Source: Cheilinus undulatus
Lineage: Eukaryota > Chordata > Actinopteri > Labriformes > Labridae
Direction of reading: 5' to 3'
DNA length: 64,000 nt
NCBI RefSeq assembly: GCF_018320785.1
Contig: NW_024571693.1
Coordinates: 46,001-110,000 of the forward strand
Under the pieces are notes generated by a model, which was given only the letters and a program-made list of their open reading frames with translations, made no database searches and was not told the DNA's origin. Position 1 is the stretch's first letter, and the number at the start of each line of letters is the position of its first letter. Both the position numbers and the translations under genes were made by a program. Below are positions 9,801-17,600 of the stretch, piece by piece.

Positions 9801-11921
9801 GAAACAAGAGGAGGACAACCTCATTGAGTGTGTTGACATGGACTTGACTATCCCAGTTTGATGGTATTTTTAAGTATCCTGTTTATGTGTTAGTACGTAT
9901 ATAATCATATTGTGATGGAGATATACACTGAATGCTTTGTTTTAAATCCTGCTCAGCGCTTCATTGTCAGGGGAATACACAATGACTGAGTGAGGTGTGT
10001 AATGATGGCTGTGCTTCTCATCTCAGCAGTGGTAACCAACTAGATGGACACAGGCATCTCTTCAGTAACACAGTAGCCTTACCTTAAACCTGATCAAACA
10101 TATGCCTGATGAAAGCTGCTGTTTGATTTACTGCTCTGAAAAACTCTGATGTGTCTTCTGCTAACGCCATGTTGATTCTGTGCTGTTTAATATCATTTTT
10201 GTAACTGCTGTATCCTGCCAAGGTACTTTAAATTTTGGTTGTTAACTCTTTTCCAGTGCATCATATGGAGCATTTAAACTTGATTGTATGTAGTCCTTTT
10301 AAAAATACACGAGTGGGGTAAAGTGATGTGATTTATTATTGGATCATAATCATCTTGTTGCTAAAAACTGCAGTTTCAGTTGAGATATCTAAGTTGTGTT
10401 TATCTGAGAACTGAATAGAAAGTGTGTGCTTCAACATCAAAATTAAAATAAAAAGGTAGTCTAATATATTTCCCTTTGGTTTGCACCTTATTTCCGTCAC
10501 TTGTCTTCTTCAGATCAAAAGTTCCAAGTCTCAACTTGAATCAAAGATTGAATTAAAGATCTATGAATCACTTCCTTGAATGTTTGACACTAACCTTGTT
10601 TGACAGTCTCTCTCTGAATAAAGACTTCCCTTTATTATCTCTTCTGGGTTCATTTTATCTTGGTAATGTTTGTGAAATAGCTGTAGTGATAACCATTGTT
10701 AGCTCGTACAGCTGCAGGGGTCTGCATATCCCTAAGCAGATCCCCATACTACTTGAAATGTACTACTGCCTCTTCCCTGATGCCAAGCCATTTAAAGAAA
10801 AACAGAATTAATACAATTTTCCCAGCCTGTGTCTGTGAACGGGGTGATGGGCCCATTGGTCTCCACTGTGTGCATACAACACTCCAGAAAGAGTAGTACA
10901 TAGGTCATTTTTCACTTCATTTCATAACATTAAAGTGTATAGATAATTAATACACAAAATCTTCCCAGAAAGTGCTTCACAGGAATTTTAATTTTATCGT
11001 TATTGTTTGATGTAGATGCAGTTTAAAATCTTACGGATGGTAATTTGACACACACATATACGTATATATTGAAAATCAGAATATAAAATGATTTCTGTAA
11101 TCGCGGTATGTAATTTGCAGTGTGTTTTCCGTGTTTTTTTCAGTTACTGTAACCTCCTGTGTAGTTAAATGTAGTCAAATGAATGGATTCACACATCTAT
11201 CTACATCAAATTGATCGATAATTAGTCCATTCATTCGTCTGACAGCTCTGAGCTCCAGACAGTTTTCCAAGCGCGCCATTGGATGAGAAGCCCTATTACG
11301 TCATGCATAGCGGACCCCCAAACGTAGCTGTCCGCGCTATTTGCCGGTTGAAATAACTTTTAAAACTGATCGATTACAAAAATACGTGCAAGAAGTGAGA
11401 GTGACAACAATTTTATTCTTACTTGTAATGGAATGACGATTCAGCAGTCAAAAGATTAGGTACTCCCTCACCAGGGATCGTTTAAATACACAATATCTCC
11501 CGTTGGCCCACCGCCTACAGAGGAGAACGTGCTCCATGAGAAAGGAGGGGTACTCTAACAAGGAAGAACTAAAAATACGGACTCTGGATTACCCTTATTC
11601 ATAACGTTTCCAGTTATAACCACTGTTAGGTACACTAAGATGGCGCAGATAAAGCGTTTTACGTTGATTTAGTAAATGTGATCCATAACACACTGACAAT
11701 GGCACATTTCCTGCGTGACACAGCAGTAATTACTTCTCGATATACATTGTATTTATCTGTGTAACACGTATCAAATTTAAAAAATACACACCTCATATGA
11801 ATTACACAACTTCTTTAAAATCACCACAAAACACATTTAAGTGATTTCTGTACTTACCAAGGCTGGAAGAAAAAAACAGGACCAGGAAAAACAATCCCAA
11901 CTTTCGATGCGCGCCCAGCAT
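230..11921 (-). CDS. Gene A: multi-Ig CD2/SLAM-like receptor, 5' part (runs off left edge)
   Basis: Minus-strand gene with a signal exon (11,858-11,921), then split Ig exons: V 7,615-7,764 + 5,107-5,232; C2 4,845-5,005 + 4,611-4,701; V 4,166-4,306 + 3,438-3,563; C2 3,168-3,328 + 2,968-3,058; V 2,485-2,625 + 1,756-1,881; C2 1,486-1,646 + 1,271-1,376; V first half 230-379. All introns are phase 1 except the phase-0 intron inside each C2 domain, so the frame stays open throughout. Family knowledge: CD2/SLAM/CD48-type proteins are cell-surface receptors on leukocytes, usually V+C2. Here at least three V-C2 pairs plus a fourth V are strung together. TM and tail exons are not in the window. Weak points are the GTTTGT donors of the second C2 half and the shifted acceptors of the middle V exons. 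The ligand is unknown. Confidence 0.72.
1271..1646 (-). CDS. Gene A C2 domain 3 (two exons)
   Basis: First half 1,486-1,646 (161 nt) is nearly identical to C2 domain 2. Second half 1,271-1,376 reads D-T-K-E-E-S-F-R-C-L-M-M-N-P-V-S-N-D-T-S. Compared with its sisters it holds 15 extra bases before the GTTTGT donor (I-K-D-P-N-N-K), giving 106 nt, so the phase is still 1. Confidence 0.62.
1756..2625 (-). CDS. Gene A V domain 3 (two exons)
   Basis: First half 2,485-2,625 (141 nt) with the same acceptor shift as V domain 2; it reads Y-G-A-K-G-E-D-V-I-I-R-P-P-P-M-N-D-T. Second half 1,756-1,881 (126 nt): G-R-C-E-V-N-T-D-T-G, L-N-D-S-G-I-Y-T-P-E-I-N-F-R-D-S. The pair lies 1,682 bp from V domain 2 and differs at only a few bases, so the copy is recent. 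Confidence 0.68.
2968..3328 (-). CDS. Gene A C2 domain 2 (two exons)
   Basis: First half 3,168-3,328 (161 nt): S-R-V-A-K-P-S-V-K-T-S-C ... S-C-N-L-T-C-E-G-N-T-A ... Y-R-W-F-I-D-G. Second half 2,968-3,058 (91 nt): D-T-K-G-D-R-F-S-C-L-M-T-N-Q-V-S-N-E-T-S, with N-P-V-S changed to N-Q-V-S. Same GTTTGT-type donor as C2 domain 1. Nearly identical to C2 domain 3. Confidence 0.66.
3438..4306 (-). CDS. Gene A V domain 2 (two exons)
   Basis: First half 4,166-4,306 is of the 'Y-G-A-K-G-E-D-V-I-L' subtype with R-P-P-P-M-N-D-T-I-Q-R-I-E-W. The acceptor used by relatives has mutated to GG, so the next AG, nine bases inside, is the likely acceptor; the exon drops from 150 to 141 nt and stays in frame. Second half 3,438-3,563 (126 nt) carries L-N-N-S-G-I-Y-T-P-E-I-N-G. 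Part of the 1.68-kb tandem duplication. Confidence 0.68.
4611..5005 (-). CDS. Gene A C2 domain 1 (two exons)
   Basis: First half 4,845-5,005 (161 nt) begins S-R-V-A-K-S-S-V-K-T-S-C and contains S-C-L-L-T-C-E-G-N-T-T and V-Y-K-W-F-L-D-G. Second half 4,611-4,701 (91 nt) begins D-T-K-G-D-R-F-S-C-L-M-M-N-P-V-S-N-E-T-S. The multi-cysteine pattern and the closing N-P-V-S are typical of CD2/SLAM membrane-proximal C2 domains. N-linked glycosylation sequons are present (N-T-T, N-E-T). The donor of the second half would be C|GTTTGT, which is weak but keeps phase 1. Confidence 0.68.
5107..7764 (-). CDS. Gene A V domain 1 (two exons)
   Basis: First half 7,615-7,764 (150 nt) reads ADPIYKAIGGDAVLRPSPMD, then I-E-W-K-H-N and ends C-F-G-Q-F-K. 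Second half 5,107-5,232 (126 nt) starts G-R-C-E-V-D-T-D-T-G and contains L-N-D-S-G-I-Y-T-P-E. The F-strand Cys of a canonical V domain is replaced (Y-T-P), as in CD2-family membrane-distal domains. Donor of the second half is GTAGGT. This first V is of the 'D-A-V-L...P-M-D-L-P-I' subtype shared with the first V of genes B and C. Confidence 0.75.
5600..5960. repeat. Intron block shared by genes A, B and C
   Basis: This block recurs at about 24,860-25,220 (gene B) and 40,220-40,590 (gene C), always in the intron between the first-V halves. It contains a minus-strand ORF in A and C (S-T-S-H-Y-H-R-N-H-P-A-F-L-L-S-S), but no family I recognise. Common ancestry of the three introns explains the similarity; I do not call it a gene. 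Confidence 0.6.
5978..6456 (+). mobile_element. 5'-truncated L1-like LINE with target-site duplication
   Basis: Plus-strand reading 6,023-6,196 gives an ORF2-like C-terminus (L-P-E-P-P-T-L-Q-E-W-I-N-I-V ... M-E-R-I-T-F ... stop), followed by an AATAAA and a poly(A) run near 6,447-6,460. Flanks repeat a 16-bp word (5,962-5,977 and 6,457-6,472, one mismatch). The paralogous introns of genes B (about 25,215) and C (about 40,600) lack the insert. It is a dead copy in an intron of gene A. Confidence 0.75.
6820..6850 (+). repeat. Poly(A) tract
   Basis: An uninterrupted A run of about 31 bases. The matching intron positions in genes B (25,938) and C have a short run or none. It could be a slippage expansion or the tail of a lost retroelement. 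Confidence 0.8.
7960..8240. repeat. Fish repeat fragment in intron 1 (also 26,930-27,250 and 42,120-42,350)
   Basis: The T-T-T-A-T-T-T-A-A-C-C-A-G-G-like start followed by C-A-C-T-G-A-G-A-T-T-A is a common interspersed fish repeat. It sits at the same place in the first intron of genes A, B and C, so it predates the gene duplication. Confidence 0.5.
9041..9739 (+). pseudogene. Unidentified three-exon coding fragment, plus strand
   Basis: Three segments join in one open frame with usable splice sites. Exon 1, 9,041-9,093, starts MDSPVKNKETGVFICFA and ends phase 2 at a GTTAAC donor. Exon 2, 9,475-9,600, follows TTTAG and reads Q-A-T-C-I-N-S-G-A-A-E-V-T-S-F-S-L-A-I-K, then S-L-I-C-A-H-P-D-L-F, ending at GTGAGT. 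Exon 3, 9,683-9,739, follows GGCAG and reads L-Y-A-L-S-E-E-G-V-E-P-V-G-I-F-R-T-R, with a GTATGT donor. No further exon is evident and read-through hits a stop near 9,822. The region around 8,890-9,040 is richer in GC, as for a promoter. The helical, leucine-rich sequence suggests HEAT/ARM-like helices, but I do not recognise the protein. It lies antisense in intron 1 of gene A and may be the 5' remnant of another gene. Confidence 0.45.
9740..11857. other. Non-coding stretch in intron 1 of gene A
   Basis: No convincing exon found. A short GC-richer island at 11,265-11,345 holds a CCATTGG and a TTACGTCATG (CCAAT- and CRE-like), which could be a promoter of an unseen transcript. Sequence from 11,510 onward is paralogous to the region just downstream of gene C's exon 1. 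Confidence 0.4.
11858..11921 (-). CDS. Gene A exon 1: signal peptide
   Basis: ATG at 11,921 opens MLGAHRKLGLFFLVLFFSSS, a typical signal peptide with a short basic n-region and a hydrophobic core. The exon is 64 nt and ends in phase 1 at a good GTAAGT donor. The exon and about 400 bp of flanking sequence (11,510-11,940) resemble gene C's first exon region (45,740-46,140), so A and C share a more recent 5' end than B. Confidence 0.8.
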
Positions 11922-12083
11922 ATTCCTTGAAAGTGGACCAGGCGTTATCGCCCATAGATATAGAAGAGTAGATACGACACGCCCCTTTAGAGCTGCGTGC
12001 CTACGGCGAGGCTAAGCTAGTGGGGGCAAAAGTGTCGGGTCATGCCGTGGTTGTAGACGGCACGAAAACTCAAAACAACAAGG
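11922..12083. promoter_or_regulatory. Putative bidirectional promoter between gene A and the THAP-like exon
   Basis: A 162-bp, CpG-containing stretch separates two divergent start codons and is visibly more GC-rich than its surroundings. No clear TATA box is seen. The call rests on geometry and composition only. Confidence 0.35.
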
Positions 12084-12149
12084 ATGCCTGCACATTGTGC
12101 TGCATACGGTTGCACACTACACTGTACGGTTGAAACAAGGAAACTGTAA
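12084..12149 (+). pseudogene. THAP-domain-like first exon, fragment
   Basis: ATG at 12,084 opens MPAHCAAYGCTLHCTVETRK, which matches the start of THAP zinc-finger domains (M-P-x-x-C-x-A-x-x-C). The frame stops at 12,147-12,149, but a GTAAAT inside AAACTGTAAATAA could serve as donor. The expected next part (F-H-x-F-P) is not seen downstream to 13.3 kb. It lies head-to-head with gene A, 162 bp from its ATG, so the two may share a promoter. It could also be a P-element-type transposase remnant, since these carry THAP domains. Confidence 0.45.
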
Positions 12150-12269
12150 ATAACCTTTCATAGGTAAAAATAGTTTTTCGGCTCTTTTTTTCATTGTTAA
12201 ATCTTGTGGAGAGCTTCACTAACTACCTGACTAGCAAAACACTAACGCGAGCTAGCAGCTTGACAGCCA

Positions 12270-12500
12270 AATACCAGACTATTAATAGTAGCTGTAGTAT
12301 AGTTGTACATCAGCAGTAGTAGTATAAATAGCCTTTAGAGTCATAGAAGTAGTATCAGCATTAGTATTACTGGTTGTAGAAGCAGTGCCAGTATCAGCAG
12401 TAGTAGTTGGTGTACCACCGCTACTACTAGTAGTAGTTATATAAGTTATATACGTTATAGTTATATGTATAGTTATATACGTTAGGTCCAAGGTGAAGTG
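12270..12500. repeat. AGT/TA-rich simple repeat region
   Basis: Runs of AGTAGT, AGCAGTAGT and TATAGTTATA alternate. The minus-strand ORF over it is low-complexity threonine-rich sequence and is not a gene. Confidence 0.7.
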
Positions 12501-13109
12501 AAGTGTTACTATATACTCAGTGACACGTACAACAATTTCAATGTACATTTCTCTAACTTGTACAAATGGCAATAAACTCTATTCTGTCTCCACAGTGTGT
12601 TTGTTTCTATAAACATACAGAGTGAGAGAGAGATAAGGAGGGGGAGAGAGATAAATAAGTTAATATAAACGATTATTTTTGATTACCTTTACAATTAAAT
12701 CTTTCAATCTAGAAACATATTTTCTATAGGGTGACATCAGGTAAATTGGGCCACTTTTTGGTTAATTGCTTGGGTAACTAAGAAAAAGTAATGTGACACT
12801 AGATTGTGTTTTTATAGTTAATAAGGACTGTTTTTAATATTTTTGGGTTGAATTGATGTGATAAAATCATTTAGGTCTTACAGCATTTGAAACATCAGCC
12901 CTCCTACATTTTTGAGATGATCAGTGTTCAGGTAAAATGGGCCACTGAATTTCAGAGCAAAACAGAGTCATTTCTGATAAAACAATTTAACCTCAATTTT
13001 AACACACATGTAACACAATATAACCTTACATTTAAAGAACTTTAAAATAATACATGAATAATGACATTGAAATGTTAAGAATCATTAATGAGAACTAGCA
13101 ATTTAGGAA

Positions 13110-13260
13110 CTGTAATGTTAATGTGTGTGTGTGCCTCTGTCTGTGTGTTTCTATGTGTGTCTCTCTGTCTGTCTTTCTCTCCGTCCATCTGTCTGTGTGT
13201 GTCTCTGTCTTTCTGCCTGTTTGTTTGTCAGTCAGTTTTTCAGTTTGTTTTCCTCAAACT
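13110..13260. repeat. GT/CT-rich microsatellite region
   Basis: Alternating TGTGTG and TCTGTCTG words downstream of gene B. 12,500-13,110 holds no gene I can support. Confidence 0.7.
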
Positions 13261-13329
13261 ATAAGTTTTAACATTTTAGGAATAAAACAGCAATAAAATA
13301 ATTGCAAAAATAAGACACATTTCCTCTTT

Positions 13330-14553
13330 TGATGTCTTTGTTTATTATGTTTTCTCCATAAACATCCACGCACAGTTTTCACACATGTATGGGTCCCTTT
13401 TAGTCAACAGAGTCACATCTTAAATTGCACATTAAAAAACATCCAGCTGATTAGGATTTCATGCTCCACAATAAAATTCGGTAAGACATAATGACTGGAC
13501 TCAGTTATTTCCAACATTGACTAGAGTGAACATACTGTATGGCAGAGGATTCACAGCACATCAGTGTCACTTCTGTGCTGTTATAATCTCAGTGACTACC
13601 TGAACCTACACACTCACTCTCTGTGCTTCTGGATTCAGTCTTCTGTCCATGTTTGGAAATGATTCATAGATTTACATGAACTAATGAGATGTTTCATACA
13701 TTTAGGTCACAACTCTCATGAGTCCCAAATCCATGGCAGACTATTTTGGAGTCACAAGATTTCAGAGTTCTTTTGCACCATTCAAAAGTTGGACCAGTCA
13801 CTTTAACCTGTATAAAATAAAGAGATAGTTCATATGTCATGATTAAAAAAAAAAAAAAAAAGCCCAAAAAATGTTTGTGCTTGGTCACGACTGGAAGAAT
13901 GTAAGGAAATATAAACATACAAAAATAATCTCTATACTTTGGTTTGGCTCAGATTTCAGGATTTATGGCGCTGCAAAGGCTAATCACTATTATTAGGAAT
14001 TTCATGAAAATTCTCCCAGAACTTTGTTTTGGCATCAAAACTGGCAGCACAGATTTGATTCTATAAAAAATATAATCTAAATCTTAAAAAAAATTGTTTG
14101 TCTATGTAAAAAACATAAAAAGTTTGATGTTCTTGCCTAATACAAATGTCACAAAATGTTAACTGTGTAAAAATAAAGACTAAAAATCCTCTAAAATTCC
14201 TTGACATCCATCTCTTTTGTTTCCTCATATTTTCCTCCAACATACAGCAATTATGATGCTTCACTGGTCTGAAGCTGCTGTAAATAGAAATGTTAACTAC
14301 TATCACTCAGTGGTCCTGAACCATGCAGTGATTTTAAAATGCATGATCTGCAGAGAGCAGCTATTTGTATTCATTCTTACATCACAGGCTGACGTGGCAG
14401 TAGGTAGTTAATGTCAGAAATAAATAGTGCATTTCTTCAAGTTTCTCACTACCTTCATGTAACACTTCGTCCCATAGTGAGTTTAACATCTTCAAATGGA
14501 GAAGATTCTGCAACAAAAGTCTCTATCAACATGTTTTGAGGTTTACGCCTTGT
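13330..14553 (-). other. Gene B 3' UTR and poly(A) signal candidate
   Basis: Sequence below the stop matches gene C's 3' flank in two blocks (13,260-13,760 with 29,520-29,970; 13,860-14,480 with 31,150-31,500), which suggests conserved UTR. An AATAAA on the minus strand lies at 13,341-13,346. The minus-strand ORFs here are not conserved as protein. Confidence 0.5.
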
Positions 14554-14690
14554 TTACGCTCTGTCATCTGCTTCCTGTCCATCAGCTGATGGCTCACAGT
14601 TGGTTTCTGGTTTCTTGTCTGGCATCTTTACAGATACTGCAGCTTCTGCCGGGTTTTGGTTGGAAGTTTCTGGAGTCCCTGACTCAGTCT
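14554..14690 (-). CDS. Gene B terminal exon with stop
   Basis: 137 nt, starting E-T-E-S-G-T-P-E-T-S-N-Q-N-P-A-E-A-A and continuing V-K-M-P-D-K-K-P-E-T-N-C-E-P-S-A-D-G to a TAA at 14,554-14,556. In gene C these two parts are separate exons (32,187-32,264 and 31,535-31,629) with another exon between them. In gene B they are one exon, so the middle exon and both introns are lost. Confidence 0.8.
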
Positions 14691-17600
14691 CTATTAAATA
14701 AAACACAATAACAAGTAAGAACAGTAGTGTAACATCATGCTGATAGGCCCCGGTGCAATATTTTTTTGTGCTCCCACCCCTGCCCTAAACACAAGCACAC
14801 GCGTACACACGCGTACACACACACACACAGCCACTCGAGAGAACTGCTATTGTCACCATGTAGGCTAGGTAACTGGCCACACACTCATCCTGCAAACCAG
14901 CCTTTCAGCACCACGGACAGCGGCTGAAGCTCCATATCAACACTTCCCTAACAGCCTGCCCTGACCTGGGCTCAAACTACCACAGCCTGATGATGTCTTT
15001 TCCTTCCTCGTTTTGTGCGCCGCTTTTTTGTTTGGGCCTGCGAAACATGATGATGCTACCTTTTCTCGTCAAATTTCATCCACTTGCTTTTTTTTTCTTG
15101 CTGAAAGGAGAAACAACTCACATCACGAATCACGACTCATCATGACTGACAGGTATCAAGATGATTGGACAAATCATCATTTCATCCTCCAATACCAGCC
15201 ACTCAGCGTTACCTTACCGACCTGCCTCGAGCTATTCCACTCACAAAAACAGGGGCCTGTCGCAATTCTGCTGCTTTTTTTCCCTCCTTCATGGGCCCCT
15301 GACGGTGTCTGGGCCCCGGTGCAGCTGCACCGTTGATATTTACGCCACTGAGTAAGAGTTTTAATACACCTTTAACACCTAAAGCCACGATGTCTGTCCC
15401 ACCCCAGCCTGGATGACAAAAGCTAAATGTCTTTACTGGATGTTAGAACTAGCTTCAAGCTTAAAAAGCTTAAAGTAGTAAATAACTTTAAAAATAATGC
15501 AGAGAAGGACATTTCCTTCTCAGATTAAGAGGAGCTGACACATTTGAGTAGAAGTGCCTTAAATGACGTACTGAACTTGGGTGAACATATTAAAACATTT
15601 CCCAGCACAGGAAACTCTTCCATGTTTTTTCTGAACTGTTTAGGGTTAAACTCTCGTGGTTAGGATTTTACTGACCAGCTCCACTGTGGCCGTTTTGTGT
15701 CGCTGAGACCGGGGTGGTTCTCTGGATTCCTGAAGCAACTGAGGAAAACAATTGAAAATTAATAAATATTAATGATACAGAAAATACATCACTAACTAAA
15801 ACACATTTGGTTGATTTTCTACTATCAGTCAGTCTTCTGTAACTATTTTGAACACCACTTTGTGTTTATGTTTGGTTTAATAACATTTTACTCACCAGCT
15901 CCATCGCTGAGATGTTGGGTAGTATCAGTTTGTCCTGAAACAAATGGTAGAAAAAATCCATTTGAAGATAACTGGTGAAGGTTTTTGTTCTAAATCAAAC
16001 AAGTTTTATCATAGTTTAAACATGTTTCAGAGTAGGTTAAATAACATTTCATTACCTTCACCATGAGGAGATTCATTTAGTGGTCTCATCTCTTGTTCGG
16101 TCCCTATCAAGATAAAAAATAATAATTACAAAACAATAAATAAATGCTTTTGTTTAGAACTATAGTAGTTGAACACCATCACCTAAAACAGATAACTGGA
16201 AAACAAAATAATAATAATACACATATATCATAAATCTATGTTGTCAACATTTTTATTGTGGTTATGGTTTTTATAGCTAAGAAGAAGGTAGCTCAATAAA
16301 ATGACTCTACAATTTCTGCTGAAATTAAAAGAAAAAATCCACAGGCATGTTAGATGAATAATCCACATTTGAGAGCTATGTTTATTTTTCAGTATGTTTT
16401 CTTATCAAACATTTAAGTGAACATTTTGTATCTTACCTTATAAGGTAAGATACAACTGATTACTGAACTGTTTGTATTTAATTAAGGATAATTTTCTGTG
16501 TAAAATCAAATATTTGTATTCATAAATCTGGTAGAGCAAAACTATTGAAACAACCACAAAGTGACGCTACAATTTCTGTTGGAATAAAAAATTATTTAAT
16601 GCATGTTAAAAAGTGAATAATCTATATACTGAACTATGTTTCAATATACTTTTTTATCAAACATTTACGAGAACATTTTGTATCTTACTGTTTTGTGCTC
16701 GTCGCCTTCTTTCTGTATATAAAAGAAAGAAAAATGTTGTAAATCAGTCATTCATAATGTGATCATCATTAAAAATTAATCATGCTTAAGCAGAGTGTCA
16801 CCAAAGATGGATCCTGACAGCAGAACAAACTCAAACATTTTCATATGACTTCTATAAAATCACTGATTTTATTTAAATAAGATTTTTTGGATGTGTAATA
16901 ATAATTTGGACTAATAAATCTGGTAGAGGAAAAACTATTAAAAACAAAGCAGCTCTATCATTTCCACAGAAATAAAGAAGAAATCAACTGATCAAACTGA
17001 ATTATTGACTGTTTATAGATACTATATTGGTTGTGCTGAATACATGTTCAAATGAATTCTGAAATTTACATAAACTACAGTTGAAGAATGTTTTATTTCA
17101 CAACAAGTTATCTTGTTTACATGTTTAAGAGCACATTTAGTTTCTTCCTGTCAAGGTCCTAAAAAACTCAAAAGAAGGACCCAAATACAGAACTCAAAAA
17201 AGGATTTAATACAAACAAAATAAGGCAAATCCAAAAATGATAAAGTCCAATACAAGTAAAACTAAACTGAGGAACCACCAGGGAAAAATCTAAACTTACT
17301 TCAAAAAAAATCTAGCTAAAGGCAACATACACGGGAGGCACGAGGAAAGACACGAGGAGACAAACTGAGGATCACACTGAGAAGACATCTGGACAAAGTG
17401 ACAAAGGACAGGGAGAAACACAGAACCTCTCCTTGTGATTGCACAAGGAGAGACAGGTGTGGTTAGACAAGTGAAACTAGTGAAGGTAATCACAGTGGAG
17501 GGAAACTGAGGCAGGAAGAACACTGGAAACACACACAAGGGAAATCAACTACAAAATAAAACAGGACATCTTACAATACACAAGAACAGTGGACCAGGAA

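Noticed and set aside
15013..15355. Plus-strand ORF of 107 residues
   Set aside because: It lies wholly inside the non-autonomous hAT-like element and its second reading frame is equally open.
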